In this document: positions 44,169-54,700 of the stretch, piece by piece | Layout of the letters: each line of letters starts with the position of its first letter | Position numbering within the stretch: position 1 is the stretch's first letter | The notes under the pieces: generated by a model | Told to the model about the DNA's origin: nothing | The model's input: only the letters and a program-made list of their open reading frames with translations | The model's database searches: none | Origin: Candidatus Delongbacteria bacterium | GTDB lineage: Bacteria; CAIWAD01 | Reading direction: 5' to 3' | Assembly (NCBI GenBank): GCA_020634015.1 | Contig: JACKCN010000006.1 | Span: 1-64,000, forward strand | Length of the DNA: 64,000 nucleotides | Made by a program: the position numbers and the translations under genes

Positions 44169-45383
44169 CTAGAGGGTGTTGGTTTCGTAGGCCTTTTCGC
44201 CGTGCAGGGACTCGTCCAGCAGGCTTTCCTCGACTTCGGTGGTCCGTACCGGAGTGACGAGATTGATCAGCCAGAGCATTCCCCAGGTGAACACGAAGGC
44301 GTACACGCTGGAGATCGCGATCGCGGCCAGCTGTTTGCCGAAGAAGGCACTGCCACCGTAAATCAGGCCGTCGGCGCCATTGGGATTCACCACGGTGCTG
44401 CCCAGAATGCCCAGCATCACGATGCCCAGGGCACCGCCCATGCCGTGCACGCCCCAGACGTCCAGCGCGTCATCCCAGCCCAGCCGGTTCTTCAGGCCCA
44501 CGGCCGCGTAACACACCAGGCCGGCCGCCACGCCTATCAGCGCGGCGTGTCCGGTTGAGACGTATGCCGCCGCCGGGGTGATGGTGGCCAGGCCGGCGAC
44601 CGCGCCGGTCAGCAGGCCCACGAAGCGCGGCTTGCGCGTGGAGGTCCATTCGACGATCAGCCAGGTGATGGCCGCGAAGGAGGCGGCGATGTCCGTGTTG
44701 AAGAAGGCCAGGGCCGTGAAACGGTCCACCGCCAGTTCGCTGCCGGCGTTGAATCCGTACCAGCCGAACCAGAGCAGGCCCGTGCCCAGCGCCACCAGCG
44801 GAATCGAGTGGGGCTGGGGATCTTCGACCCGGCGCCGACCCACATAGAGCACCGAGGCCAGGGCCGCCATGCCCGCGATGTTGTGTACCGCGATGCCGCC
44901 GGCGAAGTCCAGCACGCCCCAACTGGCCAGCAGGCCGCCGCCCCAGATCATGTGCACGAAGGGGAAGTACACCAGCAGCAGCCAGAGCACCAGGAAGATC
45001 AGGTAGGCCGGAAAGCGCACCCGGTTGGAGAAGGCGCCCGTGATCAGGGCGGGCGTGATGATCGCGAACATCATCTGGTAGCCCACGAAGACCAGCATCG
45101 GGATCGCCCCATTGCCGTATGCCGTGGTGGAGTCGATGCCCTGCAGGAAGGCCATGTCCAGGTTGCCGATGATGCCGCCCTCTCCGCCACTGAAGCAGAG
45201 CGAGAAGCCCACCGCGTACCACAGGATGGTGGTCACGCCCATCGAGACGAAGCTCTGGATCATGATGCTGAGCACGTTGCGCCGTCCCACCAGGCCGCCG
45301 TAGAAGAAGGCCAGCCCGGGAGTCATCAGCATCACGAGGGAAGTTGCCACGAGCATGAAGCCCGTGTTGCCGGTGTCGAACAT
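44169..45383 (-). CDS. amt: Ammonium transporter (Amt/MEP/Rh)
   Basis: 404 residues, 11 predicted spans, full length. Family signatures: LVMLMTPGLAFFYGGLVGRR, DFAGGIAVHNIAGMAALAS (first conserved His), LGTGLLWFGWYGFNAGS, and DVWGVHGMGGALGIVMLG (second conserved His). It conducts NH3/NH4+ across the inner membrane. No glnK/P-II gene is adjacent; a BBP2-like porin follows 8 nt downstream instead. CAAGGAGCGAGG precedes the ATG. A weaker sigma-54-like promoter is visible upstream, consistent with nitrogen control. Confidence 0.95.
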   Translation of the reverse strand: MFDTGNTGFMLVATSLVMLMTPGLAFFYGGLVGRRNVLSIMIQSFVSMGVTTILWYAVGFSLCFSGGEGGIIGNLDMAFLQGIDSTTAYGNGAIPMLVFVGYQMMFAIITPALITGAFSNRVRFPAYLIFLVLWLLLVYFPFVHMIWGGGLLASWGVLDFAGGIAVHNIAGMAALASVLYVGRRRVEDPQPHSIPLVALGTGLLWFGWYGFNAGSELAVDRFTALAFFNTDIAASFAAITWLIVEWTSTRKPRFVGLLTGAVAGLATITPAAAYVSTGHAALIGVAAGLVCYAAVGLKNRLGWDDALDVWGVHGMGGALGIVMLGILGSTVVNPNGADGLIYGGSAFFGKQLAAIAISSVYAFVFTWGMLWLINLVTPVRTTEVEESLLDESLHGEKAYETNTL

Positions 45384-45446
45384 CCTCGCTCCTTGGTGAT
45401 TTCCGGCCCGGGGGGTCCGGGCTCATGGATGCCCCAAGGTCCGGCA

Positions 45447-45463
45447 GCGCAGCCTGCCTGCCC
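45447..45463 (-). promoter_or_regulatory. Possible sigma-54 promoter of amt
   Basis: On the minus strand GGGCAGGCAGGCTGCG has GG and GC with ten bases between them (45461-45462, 45449-45450). The -24 box is GGCAG rather than GGCAC. The leader would be about 54 nt. Sigma-54 control of amt genes is known in other bacteria; here the match is only partial. Confidence 0.35.
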
Positions 45464-45531
45464 ATCGGGGATTTCCTGAAAGGAGGGGAGGGAATTCCTT
45501 GTTGGCGCGTGTCGGCGCGCTGGCGGGGCGG

Positions 45532-46185
45532 CTAGAGCTGGGTCAGGCCTTCGCGGATGGCGTATTTGGTGAGTTCGGCCACGCTGTGCAGATCCAGCTT
45601 GTCCATCAGCTGCTTGCGGTGGCTTTCCACGGTCTTGGCGCTCAGGTTGAGGGTCCCGGCCATCTCGCGCGTGCTGCGGCCTTCGGCCAGCAATTGCAGC
45701 ACCTGGCGTTCGCGTGCGGTGAGAATCTTCCAGGCTCCCTCTTCCGGGGTCGCCACCGGATGCAAGAGCTCCTCGACCAGCAGGGTGGACACGCCACTGG
45801 AAACGGCCTTGTTGCCGCGGTGCACCTCGCGGATCACGCGGGCCAGCTCCTCGAAGCCGGCATCCTTGAGCAGGTAGCCGTCCGCGCCCGCGCGCAGGCT
45901 CTCGAGCACGAAGGTGCGCTCGCCGTGCATGCTCAGCATCACGATGCGCAACGCGGGGCAGCATTCCCGCAGACGGCGGGTCAGTTCGATGCCGTTCAGC
46001 CCGGGCATCGAGATGTCCAGCAGGGCCAGGTCGGGCGGGTCGGCGCGCAGTGCGTCCAGCGCCTGCAGCCCATCCTCGGCCTCGCCCGTGATCACCACGT
46101 CGCTCATGCGCTCCAGCAGCAGCCGCAGACCTGTCCGGAAGAGCCGGTGGTCGTCGGCCATGAAGATCCGGATCAACGCTTTCAT
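45532..46185 (-). CDS. NarL/FixJ-type response regulator
   Basis: 217 residues. Receiver domain with the acidic pocket D11-D12 and phospho-acceptor D57 (LALLDISMPGLNG), YLLKDAGF Lys, then a C-terminal LuxR-type HTH (LTARERQVLQLLAEGRSTRE, AKTVESHRKQLMDKL). The start overlaps the stop of the GAF histidine kinase by 4 nt (ATGA), so kinase and regulator are translated together. It lies just upstream of amt on the same strand, so nitrogen-related output is possible but unproven. Confidence 0.93.
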   Translation of the reverse strand: MKALIRIFMADDHRLFRTGLRLLLERMSDVVITGEAEDGLQALDALRADPPDLALLDISMPGLNGIELTRRLRECCPALRIVMLSMHGERTFVLESLRAGADGYLLKDAGFEELARVIREVHRGNKAVSSGVSTLLVEELLHPVATPEEGAWKILTARERQVLQLLAEGRSTREMAGTLNLSAKTVESHRKQLMDKLDLHSVAELTKYAIREGLTQL

Positions 46186-47303
46186 GCCGGAGTCTCCTCA
46201 AGAGGCACCCGCAGCGTGGCCAGGCAGCCGTGTCCGGGGCGGCTCTCCAGCTCCAGATCGCCACCCAGGTCACGCAGGCGCGTGCGGATGCTGAACAGGC
46301 CGAAGGCATCCTGGCGCTGGATGTGGTCGGGGTCGAAACCCTGGCCGTCGTCACGCACGCTGAGCAACAGGTTGCCCGCGTGTGTCGCGAGGCTCAGCTC
46401 GACATGTGTCGCCCGTGCGTGTTTCCAGCAATTGGTCAGCAGTTCCTGGGCGGCCTTGAACAGCGACACCCGCACTTCCTCCGAGACACCCGGAACCGGG
46501 GTCGTGCGACAGCTGACCGCCAGACCATGGCGCTGCTGGAACTCCTCGGCCAGCCAGTCGCACGCGGGTGCCAGCCCCAGCTCGTAGAGCACGGGGGGGC
46601 TCAGGGTGGTGGTGAGGTGGCGTGTGGTGCGGATCGCGCGGTCAACCAGTGCCTGCAGGGGCACCAGCTCGTGATCCAGTCCGCTGAAGACCAGGTTGCC
46701 ACGGGCTTGCCCCAGCTTGAGCCGGAGCAGGGCCAGGGTCTGGCCCAGTTCATCGTGCAGGTCGCTGGCGATCTGCCGGCGCTCGCGGGCTTCGGTCAGG
46801 CACAGCTCACGGGCCAGCCCGCGCAGGCGGGCGTTGGCTTCCTGCAGTTCGCGCGTGCGTTCGCGTACCGTGTCTTCCAGCCAGGCGACCCCGTCCTGGA
46901 GAGCGGCTTCCGCTTCCCGGCGCTGGGCCCAGCTGCCCAGCATCTGGGCCAGGGATTGCACCAGCTCCCGCTCTTCGTCCAGAAAGAGCGTGTCCCAGCC
47001 GGTGGCCTCGCCATGCCAGCTGCGGATCTCGATGCGGCCTGCGCGCCGAGTCTGGGTTCCGAACCCGGCCGCGAGCAGCGCCCCCTCGTCCCGGTCTCCG
47101 GTGCTGCACCAGCGTGTGCCGTCCAGCACGATCCGGGCGGAGGTCTCCAGCGGATACTGCATCGCCTCCGGCAGCAGATCCACGACCGTCTGCAGGATCA
47201 GCGCGGGCGACTGCCCGTCATCCTGAAGCAGCAGGGCCGTGCGGTGCAGGGCACGCAGTTCCTTGATCCGTTCCTGCAGTCTGTATTCGAGCGTTTGCGC
47301 CAT
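46182..47303 (-). CDS. GAF-domain sensor histidine kinase
   Basis: 373 residues; ATG 47303 follows GGGAGAACG. No membrane span, so it is cytoplasmic. Residues about 15-130 form a GAF-type sensory domain (LLPEAMQYPLETSARIVLDG, ELVQSLAQMLGSWAQRR). A coiled coil (about 130-165) leads to HisKA_3 with phospho-acceptor H183 (RRQIASDLHDELGQTLALLR) and an HATPase with SLFKAAQELLTNCWKHARAT, SVRDDGQGFDPD and FGLFSIRTRL. The product phosphorylates the overlapping NarL-type regulator. Confidence 0.92.
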   Translation of the reverse strand: MAQTLEYRLQERIKELRALHRTALLLQDDGQSPALILQTVVDLLPEAMQYPLETSARIVLDGTRWCSTGDRDEGALLAAGFGTQTRRAGRIEIRSWHGEATGWDTLFLDEERELVQSLAQMLGSWAQRREAEAALQDGVAWLEDTVRERTRELQEANARLRGLARELCLTEARERRQIASDLHDELGQTLALLRLKLGQARGNLVFSGLDHELVPLQALVDRAIRTTRHLTTTLSPPVLYELGLAPACDWLAEEFQQRHGLAVSCRTTPVPGVSEEVRVSLFKAAQELLTNCWKHARATHVELSLATHAGNLLLSVRDDGQGFDPDHIQRQDAFGLFSIRTRLRDLGGDLELESRPGHGCLATLRVPLEETPA

Positions 47304-47378
47304 CGTTCTCCCGGTTTCGGCGGCCAACAAGATGTGGACTGCGGAGCTGGGGCGGGCCGACATGGATCAAACCATGCA

Positions 47379-47415
47379 CAAGGGGACGGACTCCCGGATG
47401 GATTCCGTCCCCTTG
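47379..47415 (-). terminator. Terminator hairpin of subtilase gene
   Basis: 12-bp stem CAAGGGGACGGA / TCCGTCCCCTTG with a 13-nt loop, about 40 nt past the subtilase stop codon. Confidence 0.6.
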
Positions 47416-47454
47416 CCTGATTCCTGGAGTCCGGGCCTGGCCGGCACTCCCGGG

Positions 47455-50250
47455 TCAGTTGAGCGCGATCACCCGGAACAGGCCCACGCCCGCCGTCAGT
47501 GCCACGCTGTGCCCGGGTGCGCCCACGGTCGCGATGGGCGTCCAGGGGCCCGTGGGATCCGTGGCACCTTCCACGCGGTACTGCAGGGCGCCGCTCACGG
47601 GGCTCCAGCTCAGCAGCAGGTAGTTGGTCTGGTAGGCGATCTGCAGGTCGGTCACGGGGCCCAGCACGGTGGCCGAAGGCAGCAGGCCGGTGGTGAAGAG
47701 CAGGGCCAGCCCATCGGCGATGGCGGGATTGCTGGCCGGCAGCGCGCCGCCCGGGTTGCCCACACCATCGGAGCGGCCGTAGAAGTACTGCAGGCCGTCG
47801 GTTCCAGTGGGGTCTTCGATGCCCACGGTGGTGTTGTCGGTTTCACCCACGGTCTGGTACTGGAACACGATCGCCCCGTCGCCGCTTTGGGTCGGGTGTG
47901 ACACGGGATCCAGCAGGATCACCTGGAAGCTCTCGAAATCCGTGGCGGGCGAATACTGGCGAATCGAGTGATACTCGATGATGAACCGTCCGTTGGCCGC
48001 GTCGTGCCACCAGGACACGTTGCCGGAGGCGGCCTGCTGGGGACTGAGGTCCTCCCAGAAGGGCGCCAGCACCGCATTGGGATTGTCGGCCAGAGGAATC
48101 GCCTGGCCGCGCCATTCGGTGGCACTGCTGGTGCCCAGCGCGATCCAGCCGTTGCCGCAGACCGAGAGGCTCGAGAAGGGCAGTCCGTAGTACGGGAAGT
48201 CGAAAGGCAACGCCAGGGGCAGGGTCTGGTCGTCATCGGTGAAGTTCAGCGCCGTGCCCGGACCGCCCTGCTCGGGGTCGATGGGGGTCCAGTCGTACAC
48301 CACCCGGTTGTGTCCCTGCAGCACCAGCACATGGCCTTCGGAGCCCATGGTGAACACGCTCTCGGTCCAGTCCGCATCGCCGGCATCGAAGGCGCGGTAG
48401 CCATGGCCGTCGGCGGCCTGCGGCTCGTGGATCACTCCCGGGGCGCCGCGGCTGACCACCGTGTACTCAGCACCCACGGGCAGCATGAAGGAGAATCCGC
48501 CATCCATGCCGGTCAGCTGGGCGGGCAGGGGCACATCCAGCACCTCGACCTCGGCACCCGCGAGCGGCAGTCCGGCGCCGTCCAGCAGAGTCCCGCTGAG
48601 CAGGGCGACATCTCCGGGCTGCAGGTCGAAGTTCTGGATCACGGTGCCGTCCTCGGGCAGCACGACCGGCAGACTCAGCGCGGCGTATCCGAAAGCCTCG
48701 GCACTCACGGTCCACAGGCCCGGCTGCAGCGCCAGGCTGTAGTGTCCCGCTTCGTCGGTCAGCGTGCCGTGATCGCCGGGCTGGGCCACGACACTGGCTC
48801 CGGCCAGAGGGGCACCGCCGTTGGCCGCGCTCACCGTGCCTTCCAGCAGGGCACCGCCGATCTGGGAGATCAGCTGGGCCGCGGAGAACAGGTTCAGCCG
48901 GCCTCCGCTGACCGTGATCCCGGCCAGTGCGGGCAGTGGATCGACGCTGTCCATGATGATCTGCTTGAGCTGCAGCGCGCCCGCACCAGGATCGGCTGCG
49001 TACGCCGCCGTGAATCCGGGGCCGGCCACGCTGTGCAGGAAGGCCACTGCGCCCGCCAGATGGGGTGTGGCCATCGAGGTGCCGGTGAGGGTGGCCGTGC
49101 TGTTGCCCGTATACGTGGAGAGCACGTTCGTGCCCGGTGCGCCCAGATCGATGGTGGTGGCGCCGTAACCCGCCCCGTTGTACTTGGTGTCGGTGCGCGT
49201 GGTATTGGTCACCGAAATCAGCCAGGGGCTGGAACAGCTGGTGGGCACATCGCCCTGGGTGTCCACATTGTAGTTGGCATTGGCCGTGGCGGCCGCGCTG
49301 AGAATGCCCACGGCGCCCATGGCATCGTAGAGATCATTCCAGATCGGGTAGCTGCCCGAGGCGCAATTGGCCAGGTCCACTCCGAAACTGCTGTTGGTGG
49401 AGACCACATTGGCACCGCCGCTGCCGCCACTGGAAATCCAGAGGGTCTTCTGGTCCAGCACGTAGCCATAGCCCACGCTGATCACCGAGGTGCTGCCGCT
49501 GCTGGCGGCCACCGCCATCAGTTTCACGTTCCAGTTGATGCCCGTGACCTGGCTGTTGTCATTCCCGCGGGCGCCCACGGTGCCCGCCACGTGGGTGCCG
49601 TGTCCGTCGCTGGGGATCGTGCCGTCGTTGCTGTAGCCATCCCAGCCGTTGATGTCATCCACATAGCCGTTGCCGTCATCGTCCACTCCGGGGGTGCCCG
49701 ATGCTTCGGCCGCGTTGATCCAGAGGTTGGGGGCAATGTTGCTGTGAGTCAGTTCCATGCCGCCGTCGACGATGGCCACCACGATCTGGTTGCCATTGCC
49801 ATCCAGCCCGCCGGTGCCCAGGTCCCAGGCTTCGGGCATGTCGATATCGGCGTCCACCGTGCCACCCGACTGCCCCGTGTTGTGCATGTCCCACTGGGTG
49901 CCGAAGCTGGGGTCATCGGGAAAGGTCTGGCGCTTCTCCAGAATGTGATCGGCCTGGGCCCAGCGCAGACCCGGGCTGCGCTCGAGGTCCAGCAGGGCTT
50001 CGCTCACGCTCCACCCGGGTTCCAGGGTCGCCAGCCAGATGTCCAGCCGCGGCACCAGTGGCTTGAGACTGCTGATGCGTGGCTCGTTCAGCAACCAGCG
50101 GCCTTCGCTGTCGCTGGCGACATGGTGATCGAAGCGGAGCAGGACCTGTCCCGCCTGACAGGGCGTGGTTCCAGGGCTCCAGGCGAGCAGCGCGGGTGCC
50201 AGGGCCAGCAGGCCTCCGGCAATGGTGAGAAAGGACAGAGCCTTGGACAT
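47455..50250 (-). CDS. Secreted subtilisin-like serine protease (S8) with accessory domains
   Basis: 931 residues. CCAAGGAGTCGTCC precedes ATG 50250; signal peptide about 1-23. Residues 24-110 look like an S8 propeptide. The catalytic domain (about 120-480) has the triad Asp162 (VVAIVDGGMEL), His220 (DGHGTHVAGTVG) and Ser392 (GTSMATPHLAGA). Two carboxypeptidase-regulatory-like domains (about 490-640: LLEGTVSAANGGAPLAGASV, LLDGAGLPLAGAEVE) are followed by a nidogen-like beta module (about 700-870: LPFDFPYYGLPFSSLSVCGN, FYGRSDGVGNPGG) shared with the protein at 3188-6244, then a Fn3-like tail. No PNPFNP sorting module. Probably an extracellular or cell-surface protease. Confidence 0.93.
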   Translation of the reverse strand: MSKALSFLTIAGGLLALAPALLAWSPGTTPCQAGQVLLRFDHHVASDSEGRWLLNEPRISSLKPLVPRLDIWLATLEPGWSVSEALLDLERSPGLRWAQADHILEKRQTFPDDPSFGTQWDMHNTGQSGGTVDADIDMPEAWDLGTGGLDGNGNQIVVAIVDGGMELTHSNIAPNLWINAAEASGTPGVDDDGNGYVDDINGWDGYSNDGTIPSDGHGTHVAGTVGARGNDNSQVTGINWNVKLMAVAASSGSTSVISVGYGYVLDQKTLWISSGGSGGANVVSTNSSFGVDLANCASGSYPIWNDLYDAMGAVGILSAAATANANYNVDTQGDVPTSCSSPWLISVTNTTRTDTKYNGAGYGATTIDLGAPGTNVLSTYTGNSTATLTGTSMATPHLAGAVAFLHSVAGPGFTAAYAADPGAGALQLKQIIMDSVDPLPALAGITVSGGRLNLFSAAQLISQIGGALLEGTVSAANGGAPLAGASVVAQPGDHGTLTDEAGHYSLALQPGLWTVSAEAFGYAALSLPVVLPEDGTVIQNFDLQPGDVALLSGTLLDGAGLPLAGAEVEVLDVPLPAQLTGMDGGFSFMLPVGAEYTVVSRGAPGVIHEPQAADGHGYRAFDAGDADWTESVFTMGSEGHVLVLQGHNRVVYDWTPIDPEQGGPGTALNFTDDDQTLPLALPFDFPYYGLPFSSLSVCGNGWIALGTSSATEWRGQAIPLADNPNAVLAPFWEDLSPQQAASGNVSWWHDAANGRFIIEYHSIRQYSPATDFESFQVILLDPVSHPTQSGDGAIVFQYQTVGETDNTTVGIEDPTGTDGLQYFYGRSDGVGNPGGALPASNPAIADGLALLFTTGLLPSATVLGPVTDLQIAYQTNYLLLSWSPVSGALQYRVEGATDPTGPWTPIATVGAPGHSVALTAGVGLFRVIALN

Positions 50251-50557
50251 GGACGACTCCTTGGCAGGTACAGGATTGGATGGTTGTTGGTCGGCAACGT
50301 GGTTGGGTCTTGCCGGGATTGAAGCTACCAAAGCCACAAGCGTGCCGGTAGCCCGGAATGCGGGTCCGCACGAATTGCGGTCCGGACCGTCAAAAGTCCT
50401 TTTTTGGCCATTCCATCCTGACGATACTCCCTGCGTCGATCGTCGCCCGGTGGGATCGGACCAGCGTTTTCATGCACTTGCACTCTCCTGGATGCGCCGG
50501 AACGTCCTCGTGGGAAGAGTCGCCAATCAACCTGTTTCACGGAAAAGCGGAGGCTTC
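50251..50557. promoter_or_regulatory. Divergent promoter region
   Basis: 307 nt between the subtilase start (50250, minus) and the outer-membrane protein start (50558, plus). It contains a perfect 12-bp palindrome CGGTCCGGACCG (50378-50389), possibly an operator, and GCGGAGGCTTC as ribosome binding site of the plus-strand gene. Confidence 0.3.
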
Positions 50558-51691
50558 ATGCAGCCAGAATCGAAAATGATGCGCCCCCTGGGGTGGTTGG
50601 CCAGCGCAGGCCTGCTTGCCTTGCTCGTGTGCCCCCGGTCGCAGGCGGCCGAACCGGGCAGTCTGGAGGAAACCCTTGAGACCCTTTCCGCGGATGCGGC
50701 GGCCTCCTATCTCTCGCCGATCAGTTCGGCTTTCGGAGCCAACCTCAATTCGGGCTGGTTCCGTCGGGCGCCCCAGGCCAAGAAGCTTGGTTTCAGTTTC
50801 GAAGCGGGCATGGTGCTGATGGGATCCTTCTTTCCCACGGACGCCGGCCACTTCTCGGTCAATGGTGATTTCCGGCTGAGCTCTTCGGAGGCCAATTTCC
50901 TGCTGGATGAGATGGAGAACCAGCAGGGTGGAGCTTTGCCTTCGTTCGTGCGGGATGCATTGATCGAGGAAATCACCAGCCAGTACACGTCGGTGGGGAT
51001 TTCGGGAGCCACGGTGATCGGCGCGGCCAGCGACAGCGTGACCATCGCCTTTCCCGGAGCCACCTATTCCGCCTATGGGCTGGATTACGATGTCCCGGCG
51101 GCCGCGGTCAAACTGCCCTTCGGTGGCTTTGGCGATCTGGCCGATGTGCCGTTGCTGCCCCTGACCGTGCCCCAGTTCTCGGTGGGCACCTTCTACGGCA
51201 CCAACTTCACGGTTCGCTGGTTGCCCGCGGTGGAGCTGAGTCCCGAGCTGGGTGACTACAAGTATTCGGGCTTCGGCATCCAGCACAATCCGGCCATCTG
51301 GATGGACCGCAAGCTGCCCGTGGATCTGGCGCTCAGCTTCTTCACCCAGAGCATGAAGGTGGGCAACCTCTTCGACTGCAAGGCCACCGCCTTCGGGGTC
51401 ACGGCCAGCAAGCAATGGGGCTGGCGCTTCCTGAATCTCACGCCCTATGCGGGTTTCCTGCTCGAGTCCGCCGAAATGGGCGTGACCTACGACCTGATGG
51501 TGCCGGTACCGGTGAGCGCTCTCTACCCGGATGGCGTGTACACCGAGAAGGTGGACATCACCCTCGAAAGCGAGAACAGCTCGCGCCTGGTGCTGGGCAC
51601 CAATCTGCGGCTGGGCATCGTCAACTGGAACCTGGACTACAGCCTGGCCAAGTACTCGGGTTTCAGCACGGGCATCTCGCTGGCCTTCTGA
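50558..51691 (+). CDS. Outer-membrane protein, DUF6588-like
   Basis: 377 residues. The signal peptide (MMRPLGWLASAGLLALLVCP) ends near AA. The mature part resembles DUF6588 proteins: LSADAAASYLSPISSAFGAN, LNSGWFRRAPQAKKLGFSFE, SFFPTDAGHFSVNGDFRLSS and FVRDALIEEITSQ. The second half is beta-rich and ends in GISLAF with a terminal aromatic, as for an outer-membrane barrel. Function of the family is unknown. It is divergent from the subtilase. Confidence 0.7.
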   Translation: MQPESKMMRPLGWLASAGLLALLVCPRSQAAEPGSLEETLETLSADAAASYLSPISSAFGANLNSGWFRRAPQAKKLGFSFEAGMVLMGSFFPTDAGHFSVNGDFRLSSSEANFLLDEMENQQGGALPSFVRDALIEEITSQYTSVGISGATVIGAASDSVTIAFPGATYSAYGLDYDVPAAAVKLPFGGFGDLADVPLLPLTVPQFSVGTFYGTNFTVRWLPAVELSPELGDYKYSGFGIQHNPAIWMDRKLPVDLALSFFTQSMKVGNLFDCKATAFGVTASKQWGWRFLNLTPYAGFLLESAEMGVTYDLMVPVPVSALYPDGVYTEKVDITLESENSSRLVLGTNLRLGIVNWNLDYSLAKYSGFSTGISLAF

Positions 51692-51727
51692 CCGGCGCGC
51701 TGGCGCCTCACAGTCTGGAATCGCACA

Positions 51728-51753
51728 GGGGGCGTGTCCGCGGACACGCCCCC
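51728..51753. terminator. Bidirectional terminator
   Basis: Perfect 26-bp palindrome with arms GGGGGCGTGTCCG / CGGACACGCCCCC, followed by TTGTTGT on the plus strand, between the convergent DUF6588-like gene and the cadherin-like repeat gene. Confidence 0.8.
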
Positions 51754-51778
51754 TTGTTGTGTGAGTCAGCTCCGGGGC

Positions 51779-54700
51779 TCAGCGCACCAGCAGCATCTTC
51801 TGACGCTTGATGCCGTCTTCGGTGGAGAGCACCAGCACGTACATGCCGCTGGCGGAATCGCCGGCGTTCCAGATCATCCGATGGTTGCCCGCGGGCAGCG
51901 GCCCGTCCTGCAACACGGCCACGCGCTGGCCGCGCAGGTTGAAGACTTCGGCCCGCAGGCGCATCTCGCGCGGCAGACCGAAGGAGATGGTCGTGCTGGG
52001 GTTGAAGGGATTCGGGTGATTGGGCGACAGCTGGAAGCGGTCGGGCAGAGCCGCATCGGCCAGATCGAGGAAGCCCAGGAACCAGCTGCAGTCCACACCG
52101 CCGGCGTTGACCACCGTGCTGTCATCGTGCACTTCGGCGTACACCGTGATGTCCTGCGGGTCCTCAATCCAGGGCGTCAGGTCCAGACAGAAAGCTGCGC
52201 AATCGGCTGTGCTGTCAAAGGCCTGGGTGCACACCATCTCGTCGTTGACGAACCAGACCACGCTCAGGCTGTCGCCGTCGATGTCGTTCAGCGTGATGCC
52301 CGCGCTGGCGAAGGCGGTGGCGAAGGCTTCCAGGTCCTCGATCTCGCCGCAGTCGATGCCGCAGAGACTGTACTCGGGCGCGTCGTTCACGGCCGTGACC
52401 AGCAGATCGAAACTGCCCTGGTCACTGCATTCGCCACTGGTGATCGAATAGTTCACGGCCAGGGTGCCATTGAAGTTGGCGGGCACGTTCACCGAGACGT
52501 CGTCGGCATTGATCACGTCCCCGTCGGGGTCGATGTAGTGGCTGATCAGTTCGGCACCGGTAATCGTGTACACCATGTCCTCATCGGGCTCGGGCATGCT
52601 CACATCCTCGAAGGGAGTGACCAGCACCGGGCAATCGTTCTGGTTCAGCACGGTGATCACGACCCAGGCCAGATCCGACTGGGCCAGACCATCGTCGGCC
52701 CGGAAGCTCAGGGAGTCCAGTCCGAAGAAGTCCAGCACGGGCGTGTAGTTTCCGCCGAGGAAACTGCCGTGCTGGGGCATGTCCACGGTGACGAAGGTCA
52801 GTTCGTCGCCATCCACGTCGCTGCCGCTGAAGGTGATCGCCAGGGTCGTCTCCTCGGGCGTCTCCAGGACCTGGGAGTCGGCCAGCGGAGCATCGTTCAC
52901 CGGGTTCACGGTGAAGAAGATCCAGGCGGTCTCCGAATCCAGTTCGCCGTCGTTGGCGTGGTAGGACATGGAGTCACTGCCGAAGAAATCGGGGGCAGGC
53001 GTATACGTGCTGCCGGCGAAGAGGCCATGCAGTGGGGCGGTGTCGATCGTGACGGTCAAGGGCGAGCCTTCCACGTCGGCGATCGGCAGGGTCACGTCCA
53101 GCGCGGTGTCCTCGTCGGTGTCCAGGCTCAGGCTGCCCGCGGTGGGGGCGTCGTTCACGGCGCTCACGCTCACGTGCAGGGTGTCACTGGCGACCAGGCG
53201 CAGGGCGCGGTCGTCGATGGTGAAGGTCAGCGTCTCCTCGCCGGACCAGTTGGCGGGCGCGCCCACCACCACATCGTAGCCCGTGATGTTCACGATCAGA
53301 TCGGTGGGGGTGGCCACGCTGATCACCAGGCTGTCCATGTCCACGTCGGACATGAAGTCGGTGAAGTCAAGCACCAGCGAATCGTCCTCGGCCATGGTCA
53401 GGCTGGCGGGCAGGTCGAGCAGCGGGGCGTCGTTGATCGGCTCGATGTTGACCTGGATGGCCGTCCAGAAGGACCAGACCGTGCCGTCGAAGGCGCGATA
53501 GGCGAAGGCATCGAAGCCGTTCCAGTCGGGGAACGGGATGTAGGTATTGCCTTCGACGATTCCATGGGCGGCACCGAAGGTCTCGTAGGTCAGCTCATCG
53601 CCGTCCACATCCTCACCTTCCCAGGGAATGGTGGCGGGCGTGTCTTCCGGTGTGTACATGTTGAACTCGCTCACCGTGGGTGGGTCGTTCACCGGCAGCA
53701 CCGTCAGGGTGAAGGTTTCCGAGGTCTCGAGCAGCTCGGGGTCGGTCAGGGTCACGGTGATGTGCGCCGTGCCGTTCCAGTTGGCCACGGGGCTCAGGGT
53801 GAGCCACTGGGACTCACGCAGGGTCAGCCATTCCGCCACGACGCCGCTGGTATCGGAGGAGACGTCGAAGGTCAGACCCGCTTCTTCGGGATCATATCCG
53901 GTGACCACGAAACTTGTCTGGGTGTCTTCGTTGGTCTGGCGCGCGCCGATCGGATTCAGGATCGGAGGCTGGTTCTCGAGATCATAGGTGAAGGAGAACA
54001 CGCTGGTGGCCCAGACCGGAGCGCTGTTGCCGTCGTCGGCCTTGACGGTCCACCAGTAGGTGGCACCGGGCGTGCCGCCCACGGTCACGCTGGTATCGAA
54101 CAGACCACCTTCCACGGGGCTGGTGGTGACGGACTCGGGATCTTCGGCGACGTATACCGTATAGGTCACGGTGTCTTCAAGGTCGGGGTCCACACTTTCT
54201 TCCCAGCTCAGAGTGGCGGGGAAGGCGACCATGGTGGCCTCATCCGCTGGGGCCAGCAGGTCGAAGGCCTGGGGGGCATCGGCGGTGGGGCTGACGGTCA
54301 CATGGAAACTGATGCTGTCTTCCAGATCGGTGAGGTCGGTCACCGTCACGGTGACGTCCGCCTCGCCATACCAGTCGGCTGCGGGGGTCAGGCTGATCAG
54401 GCGTGAGTCGCGCGCGGGCACCAGCTCGACCACCAGATTGGGGTCGCTGCTGGCGAACTGGAACTCCAGCGTGGGTGAATCGGGGTCGGTGGCGCTCACC
54501 TCAAGGTCCACGCCGGTGTCCTCGTCAAAGACCTGGTCGTCCACGGCGTCAAGCACTGGCGGCAGATTGCGGGTGAAACTCCAGACGGGGCTGTCGGTCT
54601 CGCTCTCGCTGGAGTCGTAGGTGCGCACACCCCAGTACCAGGGGCCCGGGCTGAGGATCTCGTGGTACAGGGTGGTGTCGGAAATCCAGCTGGCCACCTC

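Noticed and set aside
47968..50322. 784-codon plus-strand open frame
   Set aside because: Antisense to the subtilase, whose catalytic triad and ribosome binding site are clear.
51734..54406. 890-codon plus-strand open frame
   Set aside because: Antisense to the cadherin-like repeat protein. Its apparent repeats mirror that gene's repeats, and no start signal is present.
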